Shown: positions 1 through 8,664 of the stretch, one piece after another
Layout: each line of letters opens with the position of its first letter
Numbering within the stretch: position 1 is the stretch's first letter
Source: DATBFG01 sp036558645
GTDB taxonomy: Bacteria; Acidobacteriota; Terriglobia; Terriglobales; Acidobacteriaceae
Length of the DNA stretch: 25,007 nt
Assembly: GCA_036558645.1 (NCBI GenBank)
Contig: DATBFG010000089.1
Span: 1 to 25,007, forward strand
Reading direction: 5' to 3'
Notes under the pieces: model-generated
Seen by the model: only the letters and a program-made list of their open reading frames with translations
Databases searched by the model: none
Told to the model about the DNA's origin: nothing
Position numbers and translations under genes: made by a program

Positions 1-2156
1 CCATACTGGTAGTAATTCCACCCAACTTTTGCTGTGAGGTTGTGCCCAATGTCCACGGCTACATTGGCAAGCGGCTGGTGGTAGTTGTACTGCAGCGAGC
101 CGAACGGCTGCAGGCTGTTGAACTGCGGAGTCTCTCCGCCAACGCTCGTGATGCTGTACCCAACCTGGGTCGTCACCCGTCGTACCGGCCGCACGATGAC
201 TGAGCCCATCCCGTAATGCGTCCGGTTTTCATATGAACCGAGCGTGAGTAGGGGATTGTCCTCATCGTTGTAGCCATTTGCAGTGCAGCTGCCCGCTCCA
301 GATACAACTGGCAGAGTGGTGTCGGCGTCATCGAAGCAGATAAATGCATTTTGCTGATAATCGTTATAGTTATAGGCGAAGTCGAAGCTAACACGTTCCC
401 GTGGGCTGAGCGACGCCGTGAATCCGTAATTGCGATTGTGTCCGCGGTAGTCCGACAAGCTGTCGCCATTCGAAGCTTCCCAGATGTTTACGGAGCCGCC
501 CAGCACGGCCCAAGGCTTTGGCGTATAGCTGGCTTGAACGCGGTAGCGCGATTCCTTTCTTGGTCCAATACGCACGATGGCGTCATCGTTGTTGACACGC
601 TCCCAATCGAAGTTGAACCGCATGTTTGTCAGTGGCTTTGCCCACAGACCGATAAGAGGCGTGTATTCTTCAACGACGACGCGATCTTCGTCTCCCGTGG
701 CGAAGTCAACGACGTGAAAAAACTCCTTGGAGCCATATCGGAACCCTATGTGTCCGCCAAAATGCTTCGACGCATCCCAAACGAGATCGACCTGGTTCCT
801 CTTCCAATTCTGGTTAAAGGAGAGGAAGTTGGAAGCCGGAGTTGCCGAGGCGGTCGTTCCACCGTTTATGGGCGTTAGGAGAGAGCAGGTTCCAGAATCG
901 ATACACTCCCAATCGGTCTCGACGGAGTTGAAGCTCTCGGGGATCCGATAACTCCAGAAGCGGAACGTGTCGACCACGCGTAGGTGCGGGTTGATGTGAA
1001 AAGTTGCAGTGAAGTCGGCGACATTTGAAATGCTGTTTGCCCTGGTGGGACCGGCGACGTTTTGTTGACGAAGGTCGGACCGCGAGCTCAATCCATTAAA
1101 GAATTCATTGAAGGGAGCCTTCATGTCCGACGAACTGTAGGCATACGAGGCACTCAGCTCCATTCGTTCGAAATAGCTGCTGTGCATGCTTAGGCGCTCC
1201 GTAGGTGTGTATGTGCGGATGCGGTTCGAACGGTTGTAATTGAAGTAGGCATTGCAGTCGACATTGGTCAGGGTTCCGGTCGGATCAATCAGGCTGGTTG
1301 CCGGAGCATTGATGGCACATGGATTATTGCTCGCTGTATTGATCGGGAGGCCCAGTTCCACACTGCCTGGGGTGCCGGGCAAAAGCGCCTGTGCAAATGG
1401 CGCCAAGTTCCAAGTTGTATCTCCCTTGTAGTAGTCGAAGAACTGGTCGTAGCTGATCACTGTCTGCGGAAGAACTTTCACGTCCAAACCGAAACGGTAG
1501 GAATTCACTGTTGTGTTCCAGTTCTGATAGAGCAGTGCGTCGGTACCTTCATGCACACTTGAAAACGATGGACCAGTCATGTTGTTGCGTGAGTAACCCA
1601 AGCGGAAATCAACCTTTGATTGCGGCAATATCGTCAGATCGAAGTCGCTCATCCGTCGCCGTGTATAGAAACCGTGCGGGGATGAAGTCACCGGGACATT
1701 CGGACTTGATGTCGGCGGATTCAGCGGATTGGCCAACAAGTTGAAATCGAAATCCGTTTGGTCGCGCCGGAATGCAGCACGGAAGTCATACCACTTGTTC
1801 TTGTCGATCCGTGCTCGCAATGCGTTGTTGGGATCTCCTCCCCAGCCAAAGCTGTTGATGAACAGGTTGTCAAACAAGACTCCGGCATGATTCTCGGATT
1901 GCATGGACAGGCTCTGGTCCAGGAAGCGTGGTCCGTCCCGCTGGTTCACCAGGGTGTTGTACATCTGGTCGCTACCTGATACGTCAGATGCGCGGTAGCC
2001 GATCTCCATCGACTGGTGAATCACATAGCCGCCGCCCTCCCAGCCTTCCGGTGGAGCTGGGGCCGAACTGCTTCCGGTAGTTTGGGCCATGGCCGCTATG
2101 TTCAAAAGGCCGGCGAGCATCAGAACCCGTTGCATTCGGAGCCGGTTTGGTTTCAT
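1..2156 (-). CDS. Outer-membrane beta-barrel protein, MtrB/PioB-like (3' end missing)
   Basis: I translated the minus strand from the ATG at 2156 and found an open frame with no stop to the window edge, about 718 codons, so the C-terminus lies outside. The N-terminus is a Sec signal peptide (MKPNRLRMQRVLMLAGLL, likely cleaved after AMA). The rest is rich in Tyr, Phe, Asn and alternating polar/aromatic stretches such as RFGLDVKVLP, MELSASYAYS and RVSFDFAYNYND, typical of a large transmembrane barrel. An AAGAAGG Shine-Dalgarno lies just upstream, and the start is only 12 bp after the decaheme cytochrome stop, so the two are probably co-transcribed. In porin-cytochrome conduits an MtrB/PioB barrel sheathes a periplasmic multiheme cytochrome and passes electrons across the outer membrane. 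The N-terminal CXXC typical of Shewanella MtrB is absent; the first cysteine appears only around residue 290. The family call is therefore by context and barrel character. A TonB-independent porin of another family is the alternative. Confidence 0.65.
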   Translation of the reverse strand, partial: MKPNRLRMQRVLMLAGLLNIAAMAQTTGSSSAPAPPEGWEGGGYVIHQSMEIGYRASDVSGSDQMYNTLVNQRDGPRFLDQSLSMQSENHAGVLFDNLFINSFGWGGDPNNALRARIDKNKWYDFRAAFRRDQTDFDFNLLANPLNPPTSSPNVPVTSSPHGFYTRRRMSDFDLTILPQSKVDFRLGYSRNNMTGPSFSSVHEGTDALLYQNWNTTVNSYRFGLDVKVLPQTVISYDQFFDYYKGDTTWNLAPFAQALLPGTPGSVELGLPINTASNNPCAINAPATSLIDPTGTLTNVDCNAYFNYNRSNRIRTYTPTERLSMHSSYFERMELSASYAYSSSDMKAPFNEFFNGLSSRSDLRQQNVAGPTRANSISNVADFTATFHINPHLRVVDTFRFWSYRIPESFNSVETDWECIDSGTCSLLTPINGGTTASATPASNFLSFNQNWKRNQVDLVWDASKHFGGHIGFRYGSKEFFHVVDFATGDEDRVVVEEYTPLIGLWAKPLTNMRFNFDWERVNNDDAIVRIGPRKESRYRVQASYTPKPWAVLGGSVNIWEASNGDSLSDYRGHNRNYGFTASLSPRERVSFDFAYNYNDYQQNAFICFDDADTTLPVVSGAGSCTANGYNDEDNPLLTLGSYENRTHYGMGSVIVRPVRRVTTQVGYSITSVGGETPQFNSLQPFGSLQYNYHQPLANVAVDIGHNLTAKVGWNYYQY

Positions 2157-2168
2157 GCGTAGCCTTCT

Positions 2169-3083
2169 TTACCTGAAGAAAACATTACTGGCGTTCGAGC
2201 CATGAATCGCCGCGTGGCACATGGTGCAGGCCTGATACTTTGTAGCTTGATTGTGTGAAGGTCCGGCAGGTCCCTGTGCTGGGAATGAATGACACTGCAA
2301 GCACAGAAGGTTTACCTGACTTACTCGGAGATAGCGCGGGTTGGTTGACCCATGCGGCGTGTGGCAGCTACTGCAGCCTTCCGTCTTCACCGGGACATGC
2401 TCGAACACAAACGGCCCACGCTTGTCAGCATGGCAGTTGACGCAGATTGCGTCGCCGCTGGGTAGGGCCCGCACCTGTCGCAATGTCGTAGTGCCATGAA
2501 CGTTGTGACAATCGCTGCAGCGAATAAGTCCTTCATCCACCCGATGGTGGTATGGCTTGGCGAAGTCAGCTTTGGCCGATGTATGGCATCCGTAACAGAG
2601 TTCCGGTTGTGTTTGCACCAGGAGGTGTTCGGGAACTTTGGCCTTATGAGGAGAGTGGCAGTCGAGACAGCCAACGTCATTGCTCGCATGCGCCGATGCC
2701 GCGGCGTGCCGCTGCTCGTGTTTGCCGCCATGACAGCTTAAACAGTTCGCGTTAGCTTCCTGCTTCGACAACGTGCTGAACCTGATGATTTTCGTTACGT
2801 CGCCGCCACCGTCCACATGTGCTGATCCCGGCCCGTGGCATGACTCGCACCCATGTCCGCTGTCGAGCGTGGTTTTGAAATGCGGAGTGTTTTCGAAATT
2901 CTTCTTGTAAAGATCTTCGTGACAGGTCTTGCAGGTCTCTGCGCCAACATAGTGCGCGGCGTCCGCCTTCGCCGGCGGCGTTGCACTTTCCTGCTGCCCC
3001 GCGGCGAAAATAGGACAGGTGAGAAGCAACATCATCACAGCTGTTGCTTTCAACGCTGGTTGGTACGAAATACTGATCTTCAC
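2169..3083 (-). CDS. Periplasmic decaheme c-type cytochrome, DmsE/MtrA-like
   Basis: This 304-residue protein contains exactly ten CXXCH heme-binding motifs, with first cysteines at residues 51, 79, 114, 139, 163, 189, 214, 237, 261 and 286. That is the count of the DmsE/MtrA/PioA decaheme family (about 300-330 residues). I chose the GTG at 3083 as start because an AGGA lies 8 nt upstream and the protein then opens with a clean signal peptide: Lys, a hydrophobic core VMMLLLTCPIFAAG, then a mature region. A longer frame from a TTG at 3194 would add 37 basic, non-hydrophobic residues and bury the signal peptide. The mature protein should lie in the periplasm and relay electrons between an inner-membrane quinol oxidase and the barrel encoded immediately downstream. 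No extracellular MtrC-type cytochrome is visible here, but the locus continues beyond the left edge. Direction of electron flow cannot be read from sequence. Confidence 0.9.
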   Translation of the reverse strand: MKISISYQPALKATAVMMLLLTCPIFAAGQQESATPPAKADAAHYVGAETCKTCHEDLYKKNFENTPHFKTTLDSGHGCESCHGPGSAHVDGGGDVTKIIRFSTLSKQEANANCLSCHGGKHEQRHAAASAHASNDVGCLDCHSPHKAKVPEHLLVQTQPELCYGCHTSAKADFAKPYHHRVDEGLIRCSDCHNVHGTTTLRQVRALPSGDAICVNCHADKRGPFVFEHVPVKTEGCSSCHTPHGSTNPRYLRVSQVNLLCLQCHSFPAQGPAGPSHNQATKYQACTMCHAAIHGSNASNVFFR

Positions 3084-3790
3084 GATCGGAATCCTAGCGC
3101 ACTCACCGGGATTAACATGTCGCACGTGGGTACCGGCGGAGCGCCGCAAGGTTGTTGGTGACTGAGGGGGTCTCCTATTGCGATAAACAGGCAAGCTGAC
3201 CTTTCGTTCGCAGTAGCCATAGGACGCCTAGGACTGGTTCTGGATATTGGGTTGCTTGAGTGTAGAGAGCGTAGCGAAAAATATGGACTGGTAAAACTGA
3301 CAGCTTTCGTGACGCCAGGTTGAGCCATAGCTGCACGATTGCTGTGGCAGTAGAGCGTCAGTCACATGCGGGGTACAGGGCCCGTGTTTACGATATGAGA
3401 GAAAAATCAGTGACACGCGATGTGCGAATGCCGCACATGCGGGATTGGGTCGAATAAGTGACCTGCATGAACTGATCGTAGCTCATCACTCTTGGCAAAG
3501 GGGGGACTGATAATTAATCAAAATTGAAATCTCAAGACAGGCCTTTCACACGGAACTTTGGCCGGCACCAGCATCCACATGTTCTCTGGCCGCGCGCCAC
3601 CGATGCGACGACGCATCTCATTTCGCATCGCGTGGTTATCACCGGAAATCAACGCCGGCGGCCTCCGTGCTGCTCGATCGTAGGGATAAAGGCCTATGCC
3701 GTGGGCAGGTGCGGCAAATATGAGACTCCTAAGCAGGGGAATCATAAGTAAACTGCTGGTCGGGACGCTTCACTCTAAGGAGATGCAGCC
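3084..3790. other. Gene-poor upstream region between two divergent genes
   Basis: No convincing gene is present in these 700 bases: frames are short, overlapping and of low coding character. The region separates the minus-strand cytochrome/barrel pair from the plus-strand membrane protein, so promoters for both should lie here, but no clear -10/-35 pair stands out. Three things are visible. A 7-bp inverted repeat lies at 3420-3438. The 10-bp direct repeat CACATGCGGG occurs at 3363-3372 and 3434-3443. A 23-bp stretch at 3467-3489 matches the coding sequence of the barrel gene at 1438-1460 at 20 of 23 positions in the same orientation. The right end carries an AAGGAG Shine-Dalgarno for the gene at 3791. 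Confidence 0.6.
3420..3438. repeat. Short perfect inverted repeat, candidate operator
   Basis: ATGTGCG and CGCACAT form perfect 7-bp arms around a 5-nt spacer (AATGC). The palindrome lies about 340 bp upstream of the cytochrome start, and its right arm overlaps one copy of the direct repeat CACATGCGGG. A dimeric regulator could bind such a site, but no regulator gene is adjacent, the distance is long, and a 7-bp palindrome can arise by chance. Confidence 0.3.
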
Positions 3791-4291
3791 ATGATCCTGG
3801 GTATGAGCACTGAATCGTATACGCTTTTGCACGTCTTGATCAGCCTTGTGGCGATCGCAATAGGATTCATCGTCATTTTCGGTCTTGTGAACGGAAATCG
3901 TAGGAACCGGCTGACCTCGATTTTTCTCACGACCACGGCTCTGACCAGTATCACTGGATTCGGATTCCCCTTCGAGCATATTTTGCCGGCTCACATTGTG
4001 GGGATCTTGTCGTTGCTAATTTTGGCCGTAGCGATTCCGGCTAGATACGTTTTCCAGCTTGCTGGCTCGTGGAGGTGGATTTATGTAGTTAGCTCGTCGG
4101 TGGCTTTATATTTGAATGTCTTCGTATTGGTCGTGCAGTCTTTTCAAAAGATTCCGGCCCTGAAGGCTTTGGCTCCCACGCAGACCGAACCGCCCTTCCT
4201 GGTGGCTCAACTCTTGGTCTTGCTCATGTTCGCGACATTGATCGTCCTGGCGACACGTCGATTTCATCCCGAGCGCGTCCCTACAGCCTAA
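3791..4291 (+). CDS. Conserved polytopic membrane protein of unknown function
   Basis: This 166-residue protein is strongly hydrophobic, with four to five membrane segments at about residues 11-32, 44-58 (weak), 68-88, 97-117 and 136-155, and a short basic C-terminal tail. The start is supported by AAGGAG 8 nt upstream of the ATG. Motifs that look conserved are TGFGFPF, ARYVFQLAGSWRWIYV and the proline-rich loop LAPTQTEPPFLVAQ. From memory, similar proteins are widespread as uncharacterised 150-170-residue membrane proteins in soil proteobacteria and acidobacteria. I can assign no function, and no catalytic residues are evident. It is transcribed alone, away from the cytochrome operon and toward pgm. 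Confidence 0.75.
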   Translation: MILGMSTESYTLLHVLISLVAIAIGFIVIFGLVNGNRRNRLTSIFLTTTALTSITGFGFPFEHILPAHIVGILSLLILAVAIPARYVFQLAGSWRWIYVVSSSVALYLNVFVLVVQSFQKIPALKALAPTQTEPPFLVAQLLVLLMFATLIVLATRRFHPERVPTA

Positions 4292-4398
4292 ATTGCCGAG
4301 CCGAGCGGGGCATCATCCTTTCGGCCAGAGGCAGGATTCGGATTAGAGACCTTGGAAAGTGCACAGAAAATGTCACCCTGGTGGAAGCTGCGAATCCT

Positions 4399-6078
4399 TC
4401 ACTTTCCTAGTGCATTGCTCACGATCTGCTGGGCTTCGCGCACGATTGCATCCAGATGCGATTCACTCGTGAAACTCTCGGCATAGATCTTGTAGATGTT
4501 CTCTGTCCCGGAGGGTCGCGCGGCAAACCACCCGTTCTCGGCAACAACCTTTAAGCCTCCAATCGGCGCGTTATTACCCGGTGCTCGAGTGAGCTTGGCT
4601 GTAATGCGCTCGCCCGCTAAATCAGATTCTTTAACCGCGTTCGGTGAGAGCTTCTGCAGTTGCGCTCTCTGAGTTGGGCTCGCAGGCGCGTCGATGCGTA
4701 CGTAATAGGGTGTGCCAAACTCCGTAGTGAGATTATTGTAGTGCTCGCCGGGATCTTTGTTTGTACGCGCGGTGATTTCGGCGGCGAGCAGGTCCATGAT
4801 CGGGCCGTCTTTGTCGGTCGACCATACTGTCCCATCAAGCCGTAGGAAACTGGCTCCCGCGCTCTCTTCACCGCCAAAGCAAAATGAGCCGTCGACTAGT
4901 CCGGCGACGAACCACTTGAAGCCGACCGGTACCTCGCTGAGTTTGCGGCCGAGTTTGCCGACCACCCGATCGATCATGCTACTGCTCACAAGCGTCTTTC
5001 CAACCACGACGTCCTGACGCCACCTAGGACGATTGTTGAGCAAGTATTGGATGGCGACAGCAAGATAGTGGTTCGGATTCATCAGCCCCGCGCTCGGAGT
5101 GACGATGCCATGGCGGTCGGAATCCGGATCGTTAGCGAAAGCCACCTGGTAGTGGTCTTTCAATTTCACGAGGCTTGCCATCGCATAGGGACTCGAGCAA
5201 TCCATACGAATCTTGCCGTCGTGGTCGACGGTCATGAATGAAAAAGTCGGATCAATGGTCGGATTGACCACCTCGATATCCAAGCCATAAATGGAATTGA
5301 TCGGCTCCCAGTAAGGGCGTGCCGCTCCTCCCAGTGGATCAACCGCCAACTTCAGGCCAGCGCCGCGAATCAAGTCTAGATCGACGACATTCTTGAGATC
5401 GCGCACGTAGGGAAGAACGAAGTCTTCTTGGTGCGTGCTGGGGGCAGAGATTGCCTTAGAGAAAGGAATGCGCTTGACGCCATGGTTTCCTGAGCGGAGT
5501 AAATCGTTGGCGCGGTCCTGCACCCAACGTGTTACACCCGTATCGGCCGGTCCGCCGTTAGGCGGGTTGTACTTGAATCCTCCATCATCCGGCGGATTGT
5601 GCGATGGAGTAATGACGATGCCATCCGCGAGATGAGCCTTATGATCGCGGTTATAAACCAGAATCGCGCGCGAAATAACAGGAGTCGGTGTAACGCCGTC
5701 GTTTTCCTGAATGATAGTTTCGACGCTGTTCGCCGCAAGCACCTCGATCGCCGTTCGCTGGGCGGGAGTGGAAAGAGCATGAGTATCCTTGCCCATATAC
5801 AAAGGACCATCGGTCTTCTGGTCACGGCGGTAATCGCAGATTGCCTGGGTGATGGCCAGGATGTGTGCTTCGTTGAAAGCTCCGCGAAGGGAAGAGCCGC
5901 GATGTCCGCTAGTGCCAAAGCTGACGAGCTGGGTGGGATCGTTCACGTCGGGTATGCGCTCGAAGTACTCTTTTTCCAGGCGCGTGACATCGACCAGCAT
6001 TTCCTTGGTTGCAGGTTTTCCTGCAAGCGGGGAGAGACTTTGACCGGTCTTAGGTTGAGTCTCTACGGTATGGGACAT
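4399..6078 (-). CDS. pgm: Phosphoglucomutase (alpha-D-glucose phosphate-specific)
   Basis: This enzyme interconverts glucose-1-phosphate and glucose-6-phosphate in the cytoplasm. It has 559 residues, close to the about 546 of E. coli Pgm. All four active-site loops are present: the phosphoserine loop TPSHNP (Ser159), the metal loop DPDSDRHG (Asp317, Asp319, Asp321), the sugar-binding GEESAG (403-408) and the phosphate-binding RPSGTE (521-526). The ATG lies inside the 3' end of glgP (16-nt overlap) and is preceded by a GGAAGGTGG Shine-Dalgarno, so the two are very probably translationally coupled. GlgP makes glucose-1-P and Pgm consumes it, which fits the arrangement. It is the last gene of the minus-strand cluster. 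Confidence 0.96.
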   Translation of the reverse strand: MSHTVETQPKTGQSLSPLAGKPATKEMLVDVTRLEKEYFERIPDVNDPTQLVSFGTSGHRGSSLRGAFNEAHILAITQAICDYRRDQKTDGPLYMGKDTHALSTPAQRTAIEVLAANSVETIIQENDGVTPTPVISRAILVYNRDHKAHLADGIVITPSHNPPDDGGFKYNPPNGGPADTGVTRWVQDRANDLLRSGNHGVKRIPFSKAISAPSTHQEDFVLPYVRDLKNVVDLDLIRGAGLKLAVDPLGGAARPYWEPINSIYGLDIEVVNPTIDPTFSFMTVDHDGKIRMDCSSPYAMASLVKLKDHYQVAFANDPDSDRHGIVTPSAGLMNPNHYLAVAIQYLLNNRPRWRQDVVVGKTLVSSSMIDRVVGKLGRKLSEVPVGFKWFVAGLVDGSFCFGGEESAGASFLRLDGTVWSTDKDGPIMDLLAAEITARTNKDPGEHYNNLTTEFGTPYYVRIDAPASPTQRAQLQKLSPNAVKESDLAGERITAKLTRAPGNNAPIGGLKVVAENGWFAARPSGTENIYKIYAESFTSESHLDAIVREAQQIVSNALGK

Positions 6079-8588
6079 GGTTCCACCTTCCAGATCTCTG
6101 ATGCATATTCTGCGATGGTGCGATCGCTCGAAAATTTTCCGGAACTCGCAACATTAAGGATGGCTTTTCGTGCCCACTCCTGAGGAGTAGCGTAGAGGTC
6201 ACCTAGCCTGTCCTGAGCCTGGCAGTATGATGTGAGATCCGCCAGGTGCATGTAATGGTCGCCGTGAGTTAGCAGTGTGTCGCGCAGCGGGGCGAATATT
6301 CCAGGTTCATTGCGGCTGAAATAATCAGAGAAGATCAGATCCAGAGCCGCTCTGGTTTCGGGTTCGTGCTCGTAGTGCCAGTGCGGATCGTACCAGGGCT
6401 CGCTGTTGTGAACCTGTTCGACCGTCAGACCAAAGAGGAAGAGGTTCTCTTCGCCCGCTTCTTCAGCCATCTCAATAGTCGCTCCATCACGGGTGCCCAC
6501 CGTCAAAGCTCCATTCATCATGAATTTCATATTGCTGGTGCCGCTTGCCTCGTAGCCCGCGGTAGAGATCTGGTTCGAGACGTCGCTTGCAGGGATCAGG
6601 TGTTCAGCCAGTGAAACGTTGTAGTCCGGCAGAAAAACGATTTTCATGCGGCCCCGCGTGATTGGATCGCCGTCAATCGTCCCAGCGAGATTGTTAATGA
6701 ACTTGATAATCAGCTTGGCAAGATGGTAGGCCGGGGCGGCTTTGCCCCCGAAGAAGAACGTGCGCGGCGCCATCTCCGTGTTGGGATTGTTACGGAGCCG
6801 GTTGTAGCAAACAATAATTCGAAGCGCGTTCAGCAGTTGCCGCTTGTATTCATGAATCCGCTTAATCTGAGAGTCAAAGATCGTCTGAGGGTCGATCGTT
6901 TGGCCTGTCGTTCTCTTGAGCCACTCAGCAAAGCGCGTCTTCGCCTCTCGCTTCGATCCAAGAAATGTCGAACGGAAGCCGCTGTCGTCTGCAAGAGGTT
7001 TGAGTTCAGTCAGTCGCCCTAAATCAGTGATCCAGTTCTCGCCGATCGCTTGCGTAATTGTTCTTGCCAGTCCGGGGTTCGCTTCAAGCAACCAGCGGCG
7101 GGGCGTAACACCGTTCGTCTTGTTGTTGAAGCGCTCGGGGAACATTTCAGCCAGGTCTTTCACGGTTGTCGTTCGCAACAACTTGGAATGGATGGCTGCT
7201 ACTCCGTTGGTGCTGTGCGATCCAGCAATGGCGAGGTTCGCCATGCGAATCTTTCGTGAAGTCCCCTCTTCCACCAGACTGATCCGTTGAGCGCGCCCGT
7301 CGTCTCCCGGGAACCGTACGCGGACTTCGTCGAGTAGACGTCGGTTGATTTCATAAATAATTTCCAGGTGCCGCGGAAGCATCATCTCAAACCAGGCAAC
7401 TGGCCACTTCTCGAGTGCCTCAGGAAGCAATGTGTGGTTGGTATAAGCAAGTGTTTTCCTTGTCAGATCCCAGGCCATGTCCCATCCCAGGTGCACATCG
7501 TCCAGAAGAACACGCATCAACTCGGCGACGGCCATCGATGGGTGGGTGTCGTTCAGTTGGATAGCAGCCTTATCAGGCAGTTTCTCCCAATCGCTGTTGT
7601 GACGCAGAAAGCGACGGACCATGTCAGCAATTGAACACGCCACCAGAAAATATTCCTGCAGGAAACGAAGCCCTTGCCCGGCTGTCGTGTGATCATCCGG
7701 GTAAAGCACGCGTGTGAGCGATTCCGCTTGTAAGGTCTCCCCGAGCGCCCCGACAAAGTCTCCCGTGCCAAATTCCTGGAAATCGAAGTAATCCGGCGCG
7801 GCCGCAGCCCATAGTCGGAGAGTGTTGATGGTTTTTCCGCCGTAGCTCACCACCGGCCGGTCGTACGGGATGCCATACAGTGTGGATGGCTGATCCGGGA
7901 TGGCCTTGAAATGCCCATCTATTAACCGGAAGGAGCAGTTCATCTTGATCTCGACTCTCTCATGAGCGCGAGCGATTTCCCACGGATCACCGTCCCTCAG
8001 CCAGTTGTCAGGGTCTTCACGTTGCCAGCCATTCACAAACGACTGCCGAAACATGCCGTACTCGTAGCGGAGGCCGCAGCCGATAGCAGGCAGTTCCAGC
8101 GCAGCCATCGAATCCAGGAAGCAAGCCGCGAGTCGGCCGAGGCCTCCGTTTCCCAAGCCTGCGTCCGGTTCCTGGTCAATCAATTCGAGCCAATCCAGGC
8201 CTTTCTCCTGGGCCGCATAGTTCACCAGCGAACTTAACAAGAGGTTAGTCACGTTGTTTGCCAACGAACGTCCGATGAGAAACTCCAGGGATAGGTAGTA
8301 CACCCGCTTGGCATTCTGCTGGTCATAGGTGCTCTTCGTCTTTACCCAGCGCTGGGCCAGAATGTCGCGCACAGAACTTGAGAATGCCTCGAATCGTTCC
8401 CTGGCGCTGGCGACACTGGGATCAATAGCCCGGTCAAAAACCAGGTGCCGCTCATAAAATGCGGCTTCGGCACCCACAAATGGAACTGGACCACATCCAT
8501 ATTGTTTGAGAAGGTCTGCTACATTTGCGCGATGCGTCATCGGAAGGACGTTTGCGGAATTCTGTGCGGCGACACTCTTTGTGCTCAT
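6063..8588 (-). CDS. glgP: Glycogen/alpha-glucan phosphorylase
   Basis: This GT35 enzyme releases glucose-1-phosphate from the non-reducing ends of glycogen using inorganic phosphate and a pyridoxal-5'-phosphate cofactor. At 841 residues it is full length (E. coli GlgP is about 815). Landmarks are the N-terminal LEFLIGR and GLGNGGLGRLAACFLDS (144-160), QLNDTHPSMAVAELMR (344-359), RIHEYKRQLLN (577-587) and the PLP loop EASGTSNMKFMMNGAL, with Lys688 as the Schiff-base lysine. An AAGGA lies 8 nt upstream of the ATG. It follows the histidine phosphatase by 76 bp and overlaps pgm. GlgX, which trims the limit branches, is encoded on the same strand at 13365-15479. The organism therefore has a complete glycogen-opening set here. 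Confidence 0.97.
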   Translation of the reverse strand: MSTKSVAAQNSANVLPMTHRANVADLLKQYGCGPVPFVGAEAAFYERHLVFDRAIDPSVASARERFEAFSSSVRDILAQRWVKTKSTYDQQNAKRVYYLSLEFLIGRSLANNVTNLLLSSLVNYAAQEKGLDWLELIDQEPDAGLGNGGLGRLAACFLDSMAALELPAIGCGLRYEYGMFRQSFVNGWQREDPDNWLRDGDPWEIARAHERVEIKMNCSFRLIDGHFKAIPDQPSTLYGIPYDRPVVSYGGKTINTLRLWAAAAPDYFDFQEFGTGDFVGALGETLQAESLTRVLYPDDHTTAGQGLRFLQEYFLVACSIADMVRRFLRHNSDWEKLPDKAAIQLNDTHPSMAVAELMRVLLDDVHLGWDMAWDLTRKTLAYTNHTLLPEALEKWPVAWFEMMLPRHLEIIYEINRRLLDEVRVRFPGDDGRAQRISLVEEGTSRKIRMANLAIAGSHSTNGVAAIHSKLLRTTTVKDLAEMFPERFNNKTNGVTPRRWLLEANPGLARTITQAIGENWITDLGRLTELKPLADDSGFRSTFLGSKREAKTRFAEWLKRTTGQTIDPQTIFDSQIKRIHEYKRQLLNALRIIVCYNRLRNNPNTEMAPRTFFFGGKAAPAYHLAKLIIKFINNLAGTIDGDPITRGRMKIVFLPDYNVSLAEHLIPASDVSNQISTAGYEASGTSNMKFMMNGALTVGTRDGATIEMAEEAGEENLFLFGLTVEQVHNSEPWYDPHWHYEHEPETRAALDLIFSDYFSRNEPGIFAPLRDTLLTHGDHYMHLADLTSYCQAQDRLGDLYATPQEWARKAILNVASSGKFSSDRTIAEYASEIWKVEPCPIP

Positions 8589-8664
8589 TGGTGATCCTTC
8601 TATAGGTAATCCAAAACCGGCTGTCGTTCATGAGGAAGTTGGAACGGACAAGTTTGTTCTGATT

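Noticed and set aside
351..951. Plus-strand open frame of about 175 codons opposite the barrel gene
   Set aside because: The minus strand carries a continuous 718-codon frame with signal peptide and barrel character across the same bases.
2255..3161. Several plus-strand open frames opposite the cytochrome gene
   Set aside because: They are mirror frames of a CXXCH-rich gene with high GC; none has a ribosome-binding site or recognisable motifs.
3084..3194. TTG start at 3194 for the decaheme cytochrome
   Set aside because: It adds 37 basic residues before the signal peptide and has weaker initiation signals than the GTG at 3083 with AGGA.
4333..4398. Inverted repeat AGGATTCG...CGAATCCT after the small membrane protein gene, considered as a terminator
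   Set aside because: The arms are only 8 bp with a 50-nt loop and no T-run; too weak to call.
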